64,000 nucleotides of DNA from DASCQC01 sp036012865 (lineage in GTDB: Bacteria > Pseudomonadota > Gammaproteobacteria > Comchoanobacterales > Comchoanobacteraceae): assembly GCA_036012865.1 (NCBI GenBank), contig DASCQC010000004.1:3499-67498 (forward strand), read 5' to 3'. A model generated the notes under the pieces. The model made no database searches and was not told the DNA's origin. It saw nothing but the letters and a program-made list of their open reading frames with translations. This document shows, in pieces, positions 54,062-62,827 of this stretch; the stretch's first letter is position 1, and each line of letters opens with the position of its first letter. The translations under genes and the position numbers were made by a program.

Positions 54062-55427
54062 TCTTAGAACAATGCGTCATCAAAGTAGTCCCTCGACTAA
54101 GATCGTTGGTAATAAAGCTGGCATCCTGAAACAAGTTGAGGAACTGAGAAAAGAAGTATTCTTTCTAAAAGATAGGTATAAGCAGCTGAAAGAACATAGC
54201 TCAAAGCAAGCGTTTTTTTCAGGGGCTTATATTATTATGGCTTTGTTTTTAGTTTGCTTAATTAAATTAGTGAGTGAGACTCATTTCTCTAATCTATACA
54301 TGTCGGTTTATAGTTTGATTTTGACAATATTTTTTAGTTTGGCTGCCTATCTTATAGCTTATTCAACAGGCCATTCATGGAAAGATGCTATCTATGCTAA
54401 TCGATCTAAAGGGGATGAACTACCCAAACTGTTAAGTTGGTTGATGACTTATATCAACCCAGTGCATAGTCAATTGACAAGCTCTGCGTCAATTAAGTTG
54501 TGTCTGAATTATCTAAATAAGTACAGTTTTTTTAGATCTTTGAGAGACTCAATGATTTCTTTCATAGAAAAAACAAAGATAATTTTATATGCTATGTCTG
54601 CATGTGATTATGTTGATGTTGCTATAAAAACCGCACCGATAATACTAACTATGTTTTTGGTAAAGTGGTATTTTCTTGGATTCCCTTTACTGGTTTTTGA
54701 TCAGAATTTTATGTTTGTTGCTTTCTATTTATTTATTAATGTTCCATTACAAGAACTGGTTGCTAGAGGTTTTATTCAAAACGTTTTGCAAAAATTATTT
54801 CATGAGTTTTATTGGTTTCATTTTCAAAGTGAACATGATAATCCTAACAAACAACCTTCAAATTTAGTGGCTGCATTGGCTATTTTGGTCGCAAATTTAA
54901 TTTTTACAGTTGCACATTTGCATTTAGGTTTTATTTTTTCAACCTGTAGTATGCTATGTGGTTTTGTCTGGGGTTATGTTTACTTTCGCCAACAAAATTT
55001 AATCGCTCCGATTGTCTCACATTTTTTCGTGGGTTTGGGGTTGTGTTTACTGCAGTTAGGTAAGCTAAGTGATACCATTACTCATTTGGCAGTGATGCAT
55101 AATCAACTGGTTTTGTTCTTTTCTCATCCGATCACTATGATGGTTGTGTTAGCAGGCTTAAGTGCCGCAGGGATGCACCAATTGAATAAAATGCGTGTAT
55201 CAATATTTGAGTTTAAATCAGAAAAAACATGTGTAGGGGATCTTTTTCCTCATGTTTATAGTGATTTCCAGCTAAAGAAAGAAGAGATTAAGAAGAAATT
55301 GAATGAATTTAGTCAGGACATTGATAGTAATCTCCAGCAAAAAAAAGAAGGCATTAGGACGGCCTTGAATGGATTGAAACGAAGTGTCAGCGAGGAACGA
55401 CTCCAAACCCAAACGATTGATGTCTAG
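54051..55427 (+). CDS. CPBP-type intramembrane protease-like protein 2
   Basis: A 458-residue paralogue of the preceding gene. GGAGGA lies before ATG 54051. Motifs are PLQELVARG with E235 and R239, FTVAHLHLG with H289, and IVSHFFVGLG with H324; the first Glu is again Gln. A soluble, partly coiled-coil N-terminus (about 20-52) and a charged C-terminal coiled-coil tail (about 400-455) frame some eight hydrophobic segments. Rce1/CPBP proteases mature prenylated proteins in eukaryotes and bacteriocins or immunity proteins in bacteria. Its role here is unknown; the tail overlaps the ABC exporter by eight bases. Confidence 0.8.
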   Translation: MGNNLRTMRHQSSPSTKIVGNKAGILKQVEELRKEVFFLKDRYKQLKEHSSKQAFFSGAYIIMALFLVCLIKLVSETHFSNLYMSVYSLILTIFFSLAAYLIAYSTGHSWKDAIYANRSKGDELPKLLSWLMTYINPVHSQLTSSASIKLCLNYLNKYSFFRSLRDSMISFIEKTKIILYAMSACDYVDVAIKTAPIILTMFLVKWYFLGFPLLVFDQNFMFVAFYLFINVPLQELVARGFIQNVLQKLFHEFYWFHFQSEHDNPNKQPSNLVAALAILVANLIFTVAHLHLGFIFSTCSMLCGFVWGYVYFRQQNLIAPIVSHFFVGLGLCLLQLGKLSDTITHLAVMHNQLVLFFSHPITMMVVLAGLSAAGMHQLNKMRVSIFEFKSEKTCVGDLFPHVYSDFQLKKEEIKKKLNEFSQDIDSNLQQKKEGIRTALNGLKRSVSEERLQTQTIDV

Positions 55428-57165
55428 AAACCCTACAAAAGAACTTAGACTTGCTTCATTGAGGAAGATGTTTTTACCGTATAAATTCATCGTTGCTAAA
55501 GCTATTATTTCACTTCTTATTTCTTCTTTTTGCGCTTTGATGATTCCTTGGGCTTTACGATATTATATTGATCATGGCATAGCCAATCAATTGCTGATGC
55601 AGCAATCCTCTACCACCCTTACCTTTATCTTGGTGGCGGCTGGTTATTCAGTGAGTTCAGCTTATAGATATTATCAAGTGACCTGGTTAGGGGAACGAGT
55701 TGCGATGGATTTGCGCGAACGTTTATTTGATCACGTATTGCAACTGCCAAAATCATTTCATGATAAAGTTCATAGTGGGAATTTATTGTCACAAATTTTA
55801 GCGGATACAGCTGTTCTAGAAACCGTTTTTAGCAGTAGTTTATCATTAATATCCAGAAATAGTATTTTGTTTGTCGGTTGCCTTACCATGATGGCGATAA
55901 CCTCCTGGCAATTAGCTTTGTTTTTCTTTTGTTTGGCACCTTTTATGATTATTCCTCTGATTTGGGTAGGAAGAAATTATAGAAAATATTCTAGGGTTGT
56001 CCAAGATAAATTGGCATTAAGTCATGAATTAGCTTCTGAAGTACTTTCTAATGTTGAATATATTCAAGCCAGTCAGCAACAGAAAAATCAAAGTCAACGT
56101 TTTCACTCTTGTCTGAATGAAACGTTTAAAGCTGCAAGCACACGCATTGCAACCAGGGCTTGGTTAACTGCCATGCTAGTATTTTTAATGGCTTTATTAA
56201 TCGTTGGTGTATTATCTTTTGGTGCGTATCTCATTCACCACTCTCATCAGGGCATGAGTTACGGCATGTTGGTCCAGTTTTTGGTCTATGCTTTGTTGAT
56301 GGCTGTTTCAACAGCAAGTGTTTCAGAATCTTGGGGCGAGGTGCTTAAAGCTCTAGGTGCTTTGGATCGAATCGATGAAACCTTACAAGAGAAAGTTGAA
56401 ACCAGTCATGATGGTCAGCTTGATCTTCCAAAATCCATACGCATAGACTTTAAAGGTGTATGTTTTACTTATCCCTCTGGCGAGAGAGAGCAAGTGCTAT
56501 CCGATGTCAATTTTGATATTCAGCCAGGATCTTTTGTGGCCTTTGTTGGCCCATCGGGTGCAGGAAAATCTACTATCTTTAAGCTTCTTTTAAAACTATA
56601 CCAAGCCCAACAAGGTGGCATTTATATCAATGGAGCTGAACTATCTGAATATAAGCTGGAATCACTGAGGCACAATATTGTTTATGTTCCTCAAGAACCG
56701 GTTTTATTCTCGGCAAGCCTTCGAGATAATATCACCATGATGATGAGTGTCGATGATCATTCTGTGGAAGAAGCTTGTCAACATGCCCGTCTAAATGAAG
56801 TGATTGCGGAGCTTCCAGAAGGGTTGAATACCTTTTTAGGGGAAAGGGGTTTACGTTTGTCAACAGGGCAGCGCCAAAGGGTAGGGTTGGCTCGGGCCTT
56901 TTTGAAAAAAGGCTCTTTAATCCTTCTTGATGAACCTACCAGTTCTATTGATAGTATTAATGAGGCGGCTGTTTCAGAGGCTATGAAGTTGTTTTCGGAC
57001 CAAGGAGCGACGTGTTTTGTGATTGCACACCGTCTTTATACTATTGAACATGCTGATACAATCATTCTATTAGATGAGGGCAAGGTTGTGGATAAAGGCA
57101 GTCATGCTTCTTTATTACAATCATCTGAATTGTATCAGGAGCTAGCAAGGCAACTGGATAATTAG
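55420..57165 (+). CDS. MsbA-related ABC exporter (fused permease and ATPase)
   Basis: A 581-residue half-transporter: six membrane helices (about 20-315), then an ATPase domain. Walker A is GPSGAGKST, the Q loop lies in YVPQEP, the ABC signature is LSTGQ (not the usual LSGGQ), Walker B is LILLDEP and the H-loop His is in IAHRL. The SESWGEVLKALGALDRI linker resembles the MsbA-related group (TIGR02204-like) rather than true MsbA. Start ATG 55420 overlaps the previous gene by eight bases; a GTG at 55384 is also open. Likely a homodimer that exports a lipid or peptide. Its neighbours (two CPBP proteins) make a peptide substrate conceivable. Confidence 0.88.
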   Translation: MSRNPTKELRLASLRKMFLPYKFIVAKAIISLLISSFCALMIPWALRYYIDHGIANQLLMQQSSTTLTFILVAAGYSVSSAYRYYQVTWLGERVAMDLRERLFDHVLQLPKSFHDKVHSGNLLSQILADTAVLETVFSSSLSLISRNSILFVGCLTMMAITSWQLALFFFCLAPFMIIPLIWVGRNYRKYSRVVQDKLALSHELASEVLSNVEYIQASQQQKNQSQRFHSCLNETFKAASTRIATRAWLTAMLVFLMALLIVGVLSFGAYLIHHSHQGMSYGMLVQFLVYALLMAVSTASVSESWGEVLKALGALDRIDETLQEKVETSHDGQLDLPKSIRIDFKGVCFTYPSGEREQVLSDVNFDIQPGSFVAFVGPSGAGKSTIFKLLLKLYQAQQGGIYINGAELSEYKLESLRHNIVYVPQEPVLFSASLRDNITMMMSVDDHSVEEACQHARLNEVIAELPEGLNTFLGERGLRLSTGQRQRVGLARAFLKKGSLILLDEPTSSIDSINEAAVSEAMKLFSDQGATCFVIAHRLYTIEHADTIILLDEGKVVDKGSHASLLQSSELYQELARQLDN

Positions 57166-57220
57166 CGCCAATGTCTTCTGGCTAGGTTGTAGTCTATCTG
57201 TAAGTCATGGATTGGTTCAA

Positions 57221-57246
57221 AAAAACAGGCCCGAAGGCCTGTTTTT
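57221..57246. terminator. Bidirectional intrinsic terminator
   Basis: ACAGGCC and GGCCTGT pair around a CGAA loop. A's flank the stem on the left and T's on the right, so the structure works on both strands. It ends the ABC exporter transcript on the plus strand and the small basic protein gene on the minus strand. Confidence 0.92.
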
Positions 57247-57264
57247 AAAGATTAGGATGATATA

Positions 57265-57531
57265 CTAATCAAAGCAGCTGTTGGTTTGTTTGCATGATTT
57301 CGAAAAAAACCCTTTCGGTTTCCTCTTCTTCGCCTTCCCCTTCTTCTTCCGCTTCTTCGCAGCATATTGTTTAGCCTCTTCCGTGGTGTCAGGTTTCACT
57401 TGCGAATAGCCACTTTGGATTTGAGAAGAAAAGTCGTTAGTAAAGTTATCTGCTGATGCACAAATTGATAAAGAACCTACAAGTAATGCTGCACTGAGAT
57501 TACGAATAAGTGTGTTAATGGATCGATCCAT
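57265..57531 (-). CDS. Small secreted Lys-rich protein, unknown
   Basis: An 88-residue protein with a signal peptide (residues 1-27, ending ICASA). The mature part is about 60 residues. Its first half is polar and its second half is extremely basic, AKKRKKKGKAKKRKPKG, with two Cys near the end (KSCKQTNSC). GGAG precedes ATG 57531. Such a protein could bind LPS, DNA or RNA in the periplasm, or act outside the cell as a nucleic-acid-binding or antimicrobial protein; none of this is shown. A strong terminator follows. No known family. Confidence 0.65.
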   Translation of the reverse strand: MDRSINTLIRNLSAALLVGSLSICASADNFTNDFSSQIQSGYSQVKPDTTEEAKQYAAKKRKKKGKAKKRKPKGFFSKSCKQTNSCFD

Positions 57532-57760
57532 TCCAATACTCCGTTAATTTAAGATATAATTTTATCATTGATGAAAATATTTATAATTGACATAGATGTT
57601 TTTTAACCATTTACTCTTTTGTTCTTATTTTTAGTACCTTGTATGTATTTTGGGTTGGTTCTAGGGTCTGTAAAAAGGTTGAAGGGTTTTAAGATTCTTC
57701 GGATTTATTTCTGGTTTTATGTTGTTTTTGATGGATTATTTGCTATTTATAACATTAATA

Positions 57761-57790
57761 ATGACCTGGTATCAGGTTATGGGTTATAAT
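57761..57790 (+). promoter_or_regulatory. Probable hpf promoter
   Basis: ATGACC at 57761-57766 (4 of 6) and a perfect TATAAT at 57785-57790 with 18 bases between, 31 bases before the hpf start. The region from 57532 to 57760 is very AT-rich and holds no gene. Confidence 0.5.
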
Positions 57791-57820
57791 GTATAGGTAG
57801 ATATGACAAAAGGAGGCCAG

Positions 57821-58132
57821 ATGAATATTACTTTTACAGCCCATCACTGTGACTCTTCTCAACCTTTAGAGTCTTATGCAGCTGAAAAATTTGAGAAAAT
57901 ATTAAAGCATTCAGATTATAAGGTTGTTGATGCTAAAGTCACTTTTTCAGTAGACAACCTCAATAAAATTGCGCAAGCATCCCTTTCTCTTCCCCAAAAA
58001 AGACGTGTTTTTGCAACAACCTCATCCACCGATATGTATGCAAGTATTGATAAATTGGTAGCGAAGATTGATGCTCAAGTGAGGCGAATTCATAGCAAGG
58101 GTGCCAAACATCGAGATCACGGGGATAGTTAA
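57821..58132 (+). CDS. hpf: Ribosome hibernation-promoting factor (HPF/YfiA family)
   Basis: A 103-residue short HPF that binds the A and P sites of idle ribosomes. AAAGGAGG, a near-perfect ribosome binding site, lies a few bases before ATG 57821, which settles the start over an upstream ATG at 57803. Typical stretches are MNITFTAHHCDSSQPLESYAAEKFEKI at the N-terminus and DMYASIDKLVAKIDAQVRRIHSK. Here it converges on lptB with a four-base overlap; in many gammaproteobacteria hpf follows rpoN, so the local order is rearranged. Confidence 0.93.
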   Translation: MNITFTAHHCDSSQPLESYAAEKFEKILKHSDYKVVDAKVTFSVDNLNKIAQASLSLPQKRRVFATTSSTDMYASIDKLVAKIDAQVRRIHSKGAKHRDHGDS

Positions 58133-58860
58133 TTCCAGTGTTCTCCAAAATACACATTGCGCGCATCTTTATTGTTGACAATATCTTTAGAATTGCCTTC
58201 AGCAATCATTTTTCCTTGGTGCATAATGTAGGCGCGATCACACATGTTTAGAGTTTCGTGGACATTGTGGTCGATAATTAGGATGCCGAGGTTATAGCGT
58301 TTACTAAGATTTATAATCAGGTTTTTGATAGAGTTAATTGATTTGGGATCAACCCCTGCAAACGGTTCGTCTAACAAGATAAACTTAGGTTTTAACGTCA
58401 TTAGTCTGGCAATCTCAAGTCGGCGTTTTTCTCCACCCGATAGAGACTTAGCTGTGTGTTGTGCCAGTAAACTCAAGTCAAATTGTTTCAGAAAATGATC
58501 GGCTGTCTCATGATGGTTTTCTTTGCTTTTATAGCTTTTATTGTTTTCAATGTAGGTAAGTATGTTTTCGTACACCGTCATGTTAGTGAAGATAGAGGTT
58601 TCTTGAGGAAGATAGCCTAAGCCCATTTGTACTCTTTTGGAAAGAGGTAAGCCATTAAGTTTAGTGTCATCTAAGTATACAGAGCCTTGGTCAGGTTGAA
58701 TCAGGCCAGCAACGGAGTAAAATGTTGATGTTTTACCCGCTCCGTTAGGGCCTAATAAGCCAACAATTTCATTTGAACTAATAGAAAAGCTCACATGATC
58801 AATGATGAGTCGACCTTTAATTTCTTTGACCAGGTCTTTAGCAATGAGTGTTGAATTCAT
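58129..58860 (-). CDS. lptB: LPS export ABC transporter ATP-binding protein LptB
   Basis: A 243-residue ATPase that powers LptFG to pull LPS out of the inner membrane. Walker A GPNGAGKTS (37-45), signature LSGGEKRRLEIAR, Walker B FILLDEPFAGVDP and H-loop IDHNVHET are all present. The sequence SKRVQMGLGYLPQETSIFTNMTV is a strong LptB mark. Length equals the E. coli 241. It starts two bases after mltD ends, so both share a transcript; lptA and lptC, normally adjacent, are not in this window. Confidence 0.95.
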   Translation of the reverse strand: MNSTLIAKDLVKEIKGRLIIDHVSFSISSNEIVGLLGPNGAGKTSTFYSVAGLIQPDQGSVYLDDTKLNGLPLSKRVQMGLGYLPQETSIFTNMTVYENILTYIENNKSYKSKENHHETADHFLKQFDLSLLAQHTAKSLSGGEKRRLEIARLMTLKPKFILLDEPFAGVDPKSINSIKNLIINLSKRYNLGILIIDHNVHETLNMCDRAYIMHQGKMIAEGNSKDIVNNKDARNVYFGEHWN

Positions 58861-58862
58861 GA

Positions 58863-60200
58863 TTACTTTTTCCTCCTTTTCTTACTAGGGGGAGAGGGTT
58901 TTTTCCAGATAATTAATTTATCACCTAAGACAAGTTGAGAGCTTTTTAAAGCATTCCAATAGATGATGTGACTGGCTTGAGTATTGTATTTGCTAGCTAT
59001 CGAAGACAAATTGTCGCCATTTTTGATTTTATGTATCACGAATTTGTGTGAGTTTTTATAATTTCCAGTGATAGTTGATTTAAAAGATGCTGAAAATTCA
59101 GGTGCTTTTTTAAGTTTCTTATTGAAATGGGAGGGTATAAATAATATTTGTGAAGGTTGGATTATAGATGTCGATAATTTATTAGCGGTTTTTATGTTGT
59201 TGATTGAGGTTTTATAATGTTGTGCAATGGATGATAAAGACTCGCCATTGGATGTGGTGTGTTGGACCCACACAGGTTTGCGTCTGTGTAAGTAATCTAT
59301 GGAGTTCTTCTGCAAAAACCGCATGGTACACTCAGTATGTTTGTGAGGTATGTGAAGATGTTTAGTAACTTTAGGGTTTGTTATCCAGCGCTTGAGTCCG
59401 CGATTAAGGGGGTGTGGGTCAAAATGACAATAGGAATGGATTTCTTTTAAGTGGATGGGGTACTTGGTTTTTATTGAGGTGAAGGGTATGCTGTAGGTAA
59501 TGTTGGGTAATTTATGACCGTAGGCTTTAGGTGAGCTAACAATCGCTTTGATGGCGAGAAGTTTGTAGATATAGTTTTGAGTTTCTCTAGGAAGTTTGCG
59601 AAAGGTATAATAATGATCACTAATAGTATCGAGGTCGTAGGACCGTTTAACACGACCCAACCCGGCATCGTAAGAAGCAATCGCTAGGTTCCATTTATTC
59701 TGGGTGTTTCTGTAAAGCCAAGTTAAGTAGGCCAGTGCCCCTGAAGTAGAGTCTACAATATCCCGTCTGCCGTCATACCACCAGTCAATGGGAACTTGCT
59801 GAGCTGATGCGGTGCCCGGCATCATTTGCCACAGTCCAGAGGCACCTACATGAGATCTGGCTAAGGGGTTAAATGCACTTTCAATGGCGGGAATAAGGGC
59901 GATTTCGGTGGGCAAGCCATGGTTGATACATTCTTGAGTTATATGGGCTAGGTAGGGTTTAGATTGTTGGAATATGGTCTCTAAATTTTCAGGGTGTTTG
60001 CGATACCATTTAATTAAAGTTTTAACTTCAGGAATATGTGTTCCGCTGTCTAATTGAAAGTTATCGCGTATGATTGGCCAGATGCTGTCAGTAGGTTGAT
60101 AATTAACGTCATTTTCATGGGTAATGAAACCTAATCCATAGCATTGACTGCTGCAAAACAGCGTGAAGAAAAACAGTGTTAAATATTTTTTAAGGGACAT
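58863..60200 (-). CDS. mltD: Membrane-bound lytic transglycosylase D-like protein with LysM domains
   Basis: A 445-residue peptidoglycan-cleaving enzyme of the MltD type. A signal peptide (residues 1-22) leads to a family 1 lytic transglycosylase domain with E107 in IPAIESAFNPLA, then VGASGLWQMMPGTA and AIASYDAGLGRVKR. Two LysM domains follow (about 312-355 and 390-435), which anchor it to glycan strands. There is no clear lipobox, so it may be a soluble periplasmic protein rather than a lipoprotein like E. coli MltD. It forms an operon with lptB. Confidence 0.92.
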   Translation of the reverse strand: MSLKKYLTLFFFTLFCSSQCYGLGFITHENDVNYQPTDSIWPIIRDNFQLDSGTHIPEVKTLIKWYRKHPENLETIFQQSKPYLAHITQECINHGLPTEIALIPAIESAFNPLARSHVGASGLWQMMPGTASAQQVPIDWWYDGRRDIVDSTSGALAYLTWLYRNTQNKWNLAIASYDAGLGRVKRSYDLDTISDHYYTFRKLPRETQNYIYKLLAIKAIVSSPKAYGHKLPNITYSIPFTSIKTKYPIHLKEIHSYCHFDPHPLNRGLKRWITNPKVTKHLHIPHKHTECTMRFLQKNSIDYLHRRKPVWVQHTTSNGESLSSIAQHYKTSINNIKTANKLSTSIIQPSQILFIPSHFNKKLKKAPEFSASFKSTITGNYKNSHKFVIHKIKNGDNLSSIASKYNTQASHIIYWNALKSSQLVLGDKLIIWKKPSPPSKKRRKK

Positions 60201-60419
60201 GATGGCGAGATCATAGCATGATCCATGTTGAATTTCTATCCTTATCCCAGCTGAAGTGTGCAGTAAAAAACTACGGGGCTGAATAGCCTGTCTTTTTAAA
60301 TATAACGGCCTGTGATTACTTTAATTACGAGGCTTTAATATAAAAGTACAAACACGTCTTAACGTAGCCCATTATATCAAAGGTTTAAAGTTGGATGTTA
60401 GCTAGAGCACTACATTTAA
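60201..60419. other. 219-base intergenic region with a weak hairpin
   Basis: A short GGGCT-GAAT-AGCCT hairpin near 60276-60289 precedes T-rich sequence, but no plus-strand gene ends just upstream of it. No coding frame is supported. I see no tRNA. Confidence 0.3.
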
Positions 60420-60722
60420 TTAAGAGCGTTTTGGAGATTTTCTTCCTTCGTTGAATGTTCGTTCACTCCTATTTTCCTCTTTCCGAAATTCATCAATATC
60501 GTGATCTTTTTTCATATTGTCAATACGTGCACGAACTCCACGAGAAGGGTTTTTAGTTTTCAGGTCTTTCTTTTCTGCTATTTTATCTAACTGTTTTGTT
60601 ACATTACCCTCATAGTTTATTGGAGAAATTCCCCTAATTTTTTGACGAGATAATTTGTATGACGCTCTTCTGAGTTTTTCCTCCTTCTTATTATGGGGTG
60701 TGTTTTCATCTTGTGTGGGCAT
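60420..60722 (-). CDS. Small, highly charged protein, unknown
   Basis: A 100-residue protein composed mainly of Lys, Arg, Glu, Asp and Asn, without a signal peptide or any hydrophobic segment, so it is probably disordered or nucleic-acid binding. AGGAGAT lies six bases before ATG 60722, which supports translation. It ends in GRKSPKRS. It lies alone between mltD and gloB. No family recognised. Confidence 0.6.
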   Translation of the reverse strand: MPTQDENTPHNKKEEKLRRASYKLSRQKIRGISPINYEGNVTKQLDKIAEKKDLKTKNPSRGVRARIDNMKKDHDIDEFRKEENRSERTFNEGRKSPKRS

Positions 60723-60801
60723 AACTATCTCCTGTTTGTGGTATTACTTATTATAGTATATTATTCGTATATTGCTGTTTATTTTGTTATTTTTTTTGTT
60801 T

Positions 60802-61599
60802 TTAAGGGTTAAACTGGTCTTTTAGGGCTCTCATGTGTTTAAAGGCTTGAATAGGTTGATTGATATGATCGCCGGTCTGTTTCGTTAAGTGTTCTTGAAT
60901 ATGATGATTGTTTGCTCTTAGGAAGGGGTTGATTTTCTTTTCGATGGCTAGGGTGCTCGGCAAGGTGCATTCATTGAGCTCAGTTTTATTTTTGACTAAA
61001 ATATAATGTTCGTGGAGGTCTCGGTTATTGGGCTCAAGGGTTAGGGCAAATTTAAGATTATCCAGCGTATATTCATGACCGCAATAAATCAATAGCTCAT
61101 CGTTAAGCAGGGCTATTTTTTCGAGAGAATGATAAAGTTGTTCCGCAGTGCCATCAAAAATGCGGCCACATCCTCCAGAAAACAGGGTATCTCCTGTCAA
61201 TAAATATTGGTTATCTATGATGTAACAAAGGTGTTCATCGGTGTGCCCAGGTGTGGCGATAGCCTGAAGTAACAGTTCATGTTCAGTGTGAAGGTAGCTG
61301 CCAAGGTCAAGTGATTGTTGGTCTTTTAAGGTTATATCACAGGGTATTTTTGAACATTCGGGTCCTATAATGGGGCCTTTTAGATAGGGTTTGAGGTTAT
61401 GGATGCCGTTGGTGTGATCCCAGTGTCGATGAGTGATGAGTAGTGCGCTTAAGTTGTTTTTTGTTTGTTCTAGCCATTGAATAACAGGCTTCTCATCGCC
61501 AGGATCTACAATAATACATTGAGAGTTATGAGATAACGTCCAGATATAGTTGTCTCTTAATGCACTCAAGGGAGTAATATTGAGAGGTGTCTTAGACAT
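60802..61599 (-). CDS. gloB: Hydroxyacylglutathione hydrolase (glyoxalase II)
   Basis: A 265-residue metallo-beta-lactamase fold enzyme that hydrolyses S-lactoylglutathione to lactate and glutathione, finishing methylglyoxal detoxification. The metal site is THRHWDHTNG (H57, H59, D61, H62), with GHTDEH, TGDTLFSGGCGRIFDGT and YCGHEYTLDNL supplying the rest. Length is close to the E. coli 251. It is divergent from the methyltransferase-rnhA-dnaQ genes, a standard gammaproteobacterial arrangement. Confidence 0.95.
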   Translation of the reverse strand: MSKTPLNITPLSALRDNYIWTLSHNSQCIIVDPGDEKPVIQWLEQTKNNLSALLITHRHWDHTNGIHNLKPYLKGPIIGPECSKIPCDITLKDQQSLDLGSYLHTEHELLLQAIATPGHTDEHLCYIIDNQYLLTGDTLFSGGCGRIFDGTAEQLYHSLEKIALLNDELLIYCGHEYTLDNLKFALTLEPNNRDLHEHYILVKNKTELNECTLPSTLAIEKKINPFLRANNHHIQEHLTKQTGDHINQPIQAFKHMRALKDQFNP

Positions 61600-61698
61600 A
61601 TTAGATACTCATTTTTAAAGTTGGCAAATGCTAGTATAAAACACTATTGATTTTTTTCCAATGTATGTATACTTGCATATAAAATTGGGTGTAAGTTA

Positions 61699-62394
61699 AT
61701 GAAGGCAAGTGAACAGATACGTTTGACTGATATGGAAAAATGGTTTCATGAGGGTCAAGGTCAATGTTTACATAATGAAGAATCGCAGTGGGTGGATGCG
61801 TATTTAAAGCGTAAGCGACCTCAGATATGCTTGCAGGTGGGAGGGGCTCCCTTTGACTGTAATAAGCATGTCAAGTATACCCACATGTTACACTTAGATC
61901 GAAGAATGGAGTTTTTTTGTTTGTTGGGGCATTCGGTGTGTGCCGATTTTTTTGAATTGCCTTTTGCGGATGAGTCTTTTAATGTGATACTCTGCCCCCA
62001 TGTGCATGAGATCCTCGAGAACTCAGAGCGATTTTTTGATGAAATTATCAGGGTGCTCAAACCTGGGGGCTCACTGGTGGTGATGGGTATTAATCCAAAA
62101 AGTTTGTGGAGCTTTCAAAATATTATGGTTAGGGAAAACTTGTTTCCGTGGATGTATCATCATTGGGGTTGTCAGAAGGTAATTAATTTACTTCGTGATA
62201 GGGTGTTAAGGGTTGAGGATATAGACTATAAACATTTTAAGTTGTATTCCGATTCAAAGATTTTGAATTATTTGCAGTTTCAATTAATTGATACCGTGTT
62301 AAGTGATCATGCCAGTCAGCTTGGGGCTTTATATTTTCTAGAGCTAACCAAAGAAGCGTACACATTAAATGTTGGGGTCCCCAGTGCAGTATAA
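61699..62394 (+). CDS. SAM-dependent methyltransferase (class I, near gloB/rnhA)
   Basis: A 231-residue methyltransferase. The core follows the class I order: a Gly-rich region near CLQVGGAPF, the acidic strand HLDRR, FNVILCPHVHE, then EIIRVLKPGGSLVVMGINP. The position between gloB and rnhA matches the conserved methyltransferase of this locus in gammaproteobacteria, whose substrate is not established. SAM binding is likely, but the first Gly motif is weak. The end overlaps rnhA by 26 bases. Confidence 0.82.
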   Translation: MKASEQIRLTDMEKWFHEGQGQCLHNEESQWVDAYLKRKRPQICLQVGGAPFDCNKHVKYTHMLHLDRRMEFFCLLGHSVCADFFELPFADESFNVILCPHVHEILENSERFFDEIIRVLKPGGSLVVMGINPKSLWSFQNIMVRENLFPWMYHHWGCQKVINLLRDRVLRVEDIDYKHFKLYSDSKILNYLQFQLIDTVLSDHASQLGALYFLELTKEAYTLNVGVPSAV

Positions 62395-62827
62395 TGTAGT
62401 TGTTTATACGGATGGCGCTTGTTCCGGCAACCCTGGACGAGGAGGTTGGGGTTGTGTGTTATTTTACAATGATCGCTGTAAAGAGCTTTGTGGGGGAGAA
62501 GATGACACCACGAATAATAGAATGGAGCTGATGGCTACTATTAAGGCTTTAGAGGCTCTTAAGATGACATGTAAGGTTAAACTTTATACCGATTCTACTT
62601 ACGTGCAAAAGGGTATCACCGATTGGATTTATAAATGGAAGAAAAATAATTGGAAAAAATCAGATAAAAAGCCGGTTGTTAATGTGGATTTGTGGCAAAG
62701 ACTTGATAAGTTGAGAGATAACCAAGAGGTTGAATGGCTTTGGGTCAAGGGGCATTCAGGACACCAGTGGAATGATCGGGCAGATGCTTTGGCGCAAATG
62801 GGTGTGCGCGGGAAGGAGTTGAAGTAA
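62369..62827 (+). CDS. rnhA: Ribonuclease HI
   Basis: A 152-residue nuclease that removes RNA from RNA:DNA hybrids. The catalytic acids D15 (YTDGACSGNPG), E53 (NNRMELMA), D75 (YTDSTYV) and D136 (WNDRADALA), with H129 in VKGHSGH, are all present. Length matches E. coli (155). Overlaps the methyltransferase at one end and dnaQ by one base at the other (TAATG), the classic rnhA-dnaQ arrangement, though in E. coli the two genes are divergent. Confidence 0.96.
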   Translation: MLGSPVQYNVVVYTDGACSGNPGRGGWGCVLFYNDRCKELCGGEDDTTNNRMELMATIKALEALKMTCKVKLYTDSTYVQKGITDWIYKWKKNNWKKSDKKPVVNVDLWQRLDKLRDNQEVEWLWVKGHSGHQWNDRADALAQMGVRGKELK

